Assembly: GCA_947448675.1 (NCBI GenBank)
Contig: CANFOR010000065.1
Location: 1-12,734, forward strand
DNA: 12,734 nucleotides
Reading direction: 5' to 3'
DNA from: Betaproteobacteria bacterium
GTDB taxonomy: Bacteria > Pseudomonadota > Gammaproteobacteria > Burkholderiales > Burkholderiaceae_C
Made by a program: the position numbers and the translations under genes
The notes under the pieces: generated by a model
The model's input: the letters and a program-made list of their open reading frames with translations, nothing else
Database searches by the model: none
Told to the model about the DNA's origin: nothing
Shown: positions 11,277 to 12,734 of the stretch, in pieces
Numbering within the stretch: position 1 is the first letter of the stretch
How the letters are laid out: each line of letters begins with the position of its first letter

Positions 11277-12734
11277 GTGAGCATCAAAACCCCCCGCCTG
11301 ATCCGCGACCGCTGCGGCGTTTACTATTTCCGGCTGATTGTTCCGTTAGCATTGCGCCAGTCCGTTGGCAAAACAGAGTTCCGGCGCAGCCTAAGAACCA
11401 AAGATTCAGCAATCGCCCGGCAGCGTGCTTTGGCGCTGTCCGTCGCAGTGGAGACCCGCATGAATGACGACATTGGCAATTTCTCGCACCTGTTCAAACC
11501 TGATGCCAAACAGCGCATCCGTGAAAAAATCGTAATTGACTTGCCCAAGGGCATTATTCAAACCGACACGCCGGAGGAAGCCGCGCAACTGCCCGCAATC
11601 TTGGCGGGCATGGCAGCAGCCAGACAAGCGGAAATTGCGGCGGGCATCTCTGCGGTGCTGCCCATGGCAAAGTGCGGCACCACTCTGAAAAAAGCCAAAG
11701 ACGACTTCATGGGCGAGCGAAAGGCCACGCTCAAAGATTCGACTTGGCGCAAGCACGGGGGCGTGCTGGAAGCATTCATCAAGACCACGGGCAATATCGA
11801 CGTGGCCATGGTGAGCGCAAAAACGGTTACCGACTACAAGAAGGACTTGCTTGCCCTCGGGCGAGAGGCCCCCACGGTTAACGGCCACATCACCATCCTC
11901 AACGGATTTTTTGAATACTGCATCAGCAACAAAGTGGTGAACATGGTCAACCCAGCCAAAGACCTCTGCATCGTTGACGCTGACAACAAAGCCGAATCCT
12001 ATGAGCCGTTCACGCCGGAGGAGCTGCAAAAAATCTTTCACCCCGACCTCTACTGCAAAAAGCTGAAACTGCCAGACTTCTACTGGTGCCCACTGATTGC
12101 TTTGTTTACCGGCGCCCGTGCCGAAGAAATCGCCAGCCTTGACGTGGCGCAGATATACCCGGTCAAGGGCATCTGGATCATTGACATATTGAAGGGCAAG
12201 AACGCCAATGCCAAGCGGCGGGTTCCGGTGCATAACGTGCTCATTGATCTGGGTCTCGTGGACTATCGCGCGAGCCTCATCAAAGCGGGATACACAAAGC
12301 TGTTCCCCAACGTCCAGCCCGGCACCAACGGATACCGCAAGAACATGACCCGCATGTTTGGCACCTATCTCGACCTGCCAGCGGTCAACATCGTTGACCC
12401 GCTCAAAGTTTTCCATTCGTTCCGGCACACCGTGGTTACCGCATTGACTGACAAGGGCGTGAACGACGGACTGAAACGAGCGATGGTAGGGCACGATATC
12501 GACACGCGGCTGTCTTCACATGACGACTACATCCACGCCAGCGCCCTGACGGTGCCCAATCTGCATGCGGCCATCAATCTGCTTGACTATGAGGACATTG
12601 ATTTTGCAAAGCTGAAAGTCCCGCAGGAGTCGTTTATCCCCGTCATTGCGAAGCGCATCATTCAGCAGGCCGAGCAAAAAAAATTGAAAGCGGAGAAGGC
12701 GGCGGCCAAGGCAAAGGCTGATGCCGAAGCGAAG
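11277..12734 (+). CDS. Tyrosine recombinase / site-specific integrase, 3' truncated by window end
   Basis: The frame is open for 486 codons to the window edge. The N-terminus (SIKTPRLIRDRCGVYYFR, then VPLALRQSVGKTEFRRSLRT) is the DUF6538 arm common in integrases, followed by a core-binding region at about 130-225 and the catalytic domain at about 240-425. The catalytic set is complete: Arg281 (FTGARAEEI), a candidate Lys in LKGKNANAKRRVPVH, His380 and Arg383 (HSFRHT), His406 (VGHD) and Tyr418 (DDYIHAS). After this an extra C-terminal segment ends in an Ala/Lys-rich helix (KAEKAAAKAKADAEAK) still open at the edge. The likely start is GTG 11277, with GGAG 6 nt upstream; ATG 11265 is in frame but lacks a ribosome binding site. 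The position directly behind tRNA-Arg indicates an integrative element extending to the right. A directionality factor is not visible here. Confidence 0.93.
   Translation, partial: MSIKTPRLIRDRCGVYYFRLIVPLALRQSVGKTEFRRSLRTKDSAIARQRALALSVAVETRMNDDIGNFSHLFKPDAKQRIREKIVIDLPKGIIQTDTPEEAAQLPAILAGMAAARQAEIAAGISAVLPMAKCGTTLKKAKDDFMGERKATLKDSTWRKHGGVLEAFIKTTGNIDVAMVSAKTVTDYKKDLLALGREAPTVNGHITILNGFFEYCISNKVVNMVNPAKDLCIVDADNKAESYEPFTPEELQKIFHPDLYCKKLKLPDFYWCPLIALFTGARAEEIASLDVAQIYPVKGIWIIDILKGKNANAKRRVPVHNVLIDLGLVDYRASLIKAGYTKLFPNVQPGTNGYRKNMTRMFGTYLDLPAVNIVDPLKVFHSFRHTVVTALTDKGVNDGLKRAMVGHDIDTRLSSHDDYIHASALTVPNLHAAINLLDYEDIDFAKLKVPQESFIPVIAKRIIQQAEQKKLKAEKAAAKAKADAEAK

Noticed and set aside
11406..12494. 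Long open frame of 362 codons on the minus strand
   Set aside because: It is antisense to the integrase frame, which shows an intact DUF6538 arm and all catalytic motifs. The antisense translation has no recognisable domain and results from the codon bias of the real gene.

Overview
The window looks like chromosomal DNA of a GC-rich betaproteobacterium, most likely a Burkholderiales member near the Comamonadaceae. This rests on protein families I recognise (a DUF3567 protein, a DUF3108 protein, DUF1415, a YheT-type hydrolase followed by its usual conserved partner, a membrane-anchored cytochrome c5-type protein) and on two copies of a short hairpin-forming intergenic repeat of a type I associate with Comamonadaceae. 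No species can be named from the sequence alone.

Layout. Positions 1-1811 (minus strand) hold a compact cluster: a fumarylacetoacetate hydrolase (FAH)-family enzyme, a DUF1415 protein overlapping it by 4 nt, and the first 60 codons of a protein resembling a SAM-dependent methyltransferase. An IclR regulator (1865-2728) diverges from the FAH gene across a 53-nt gap containing a dyad, a typical arrangement for a regulated catabolic operon. It is followed after 4 nt by a DUF3108 protein (2733-3908) with a variable linker built partly from a 12-bp tandem repeat. Then come DUF3567 (4073-4369) and a convergent LysR regulator (4404-5327). Divergent from LysR is an unrecognised protein made of two copies of a roughly 60-residue unit (5432-6019). 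The gap between these two is AT-rich and packed with dyad symmetry.

Positions 5993-8121 (minus strand) are a three-gene envelope operon: lipoprotein LemA, a secreted/membrane TPM-domain protein with a glycine-rich tail, and a second short TPM-domain protein lacking a signal peptide. Positions 8279-10404 (plus strand) hold a SnoaL-like protein, a YheT-type alpha/beta hydrolase and its overlapping conserved partner. A convergent cytochrome c follows (10441-11022, minus strand).

The last segment begins at a tRNA-Arg(CCG) gene (11109-11184). Immediately downstream and in the same orientation is a tyrosine-recombinase integrase that runs off the window end. This is the classic left edge of a tRNA-borne integrative element, so everything to its left reads as core chromosome and the accessory cargo, if any, lies beyond base 12734. 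I see no complete new defence or mobile system inside the window. The most interesting local signals are the duplicated orphan protein with its LysR and dyads, the repeat that supplies the N-terminus of the TPM protein, and the hairpin over the likely ribosome binding site of the integrase.
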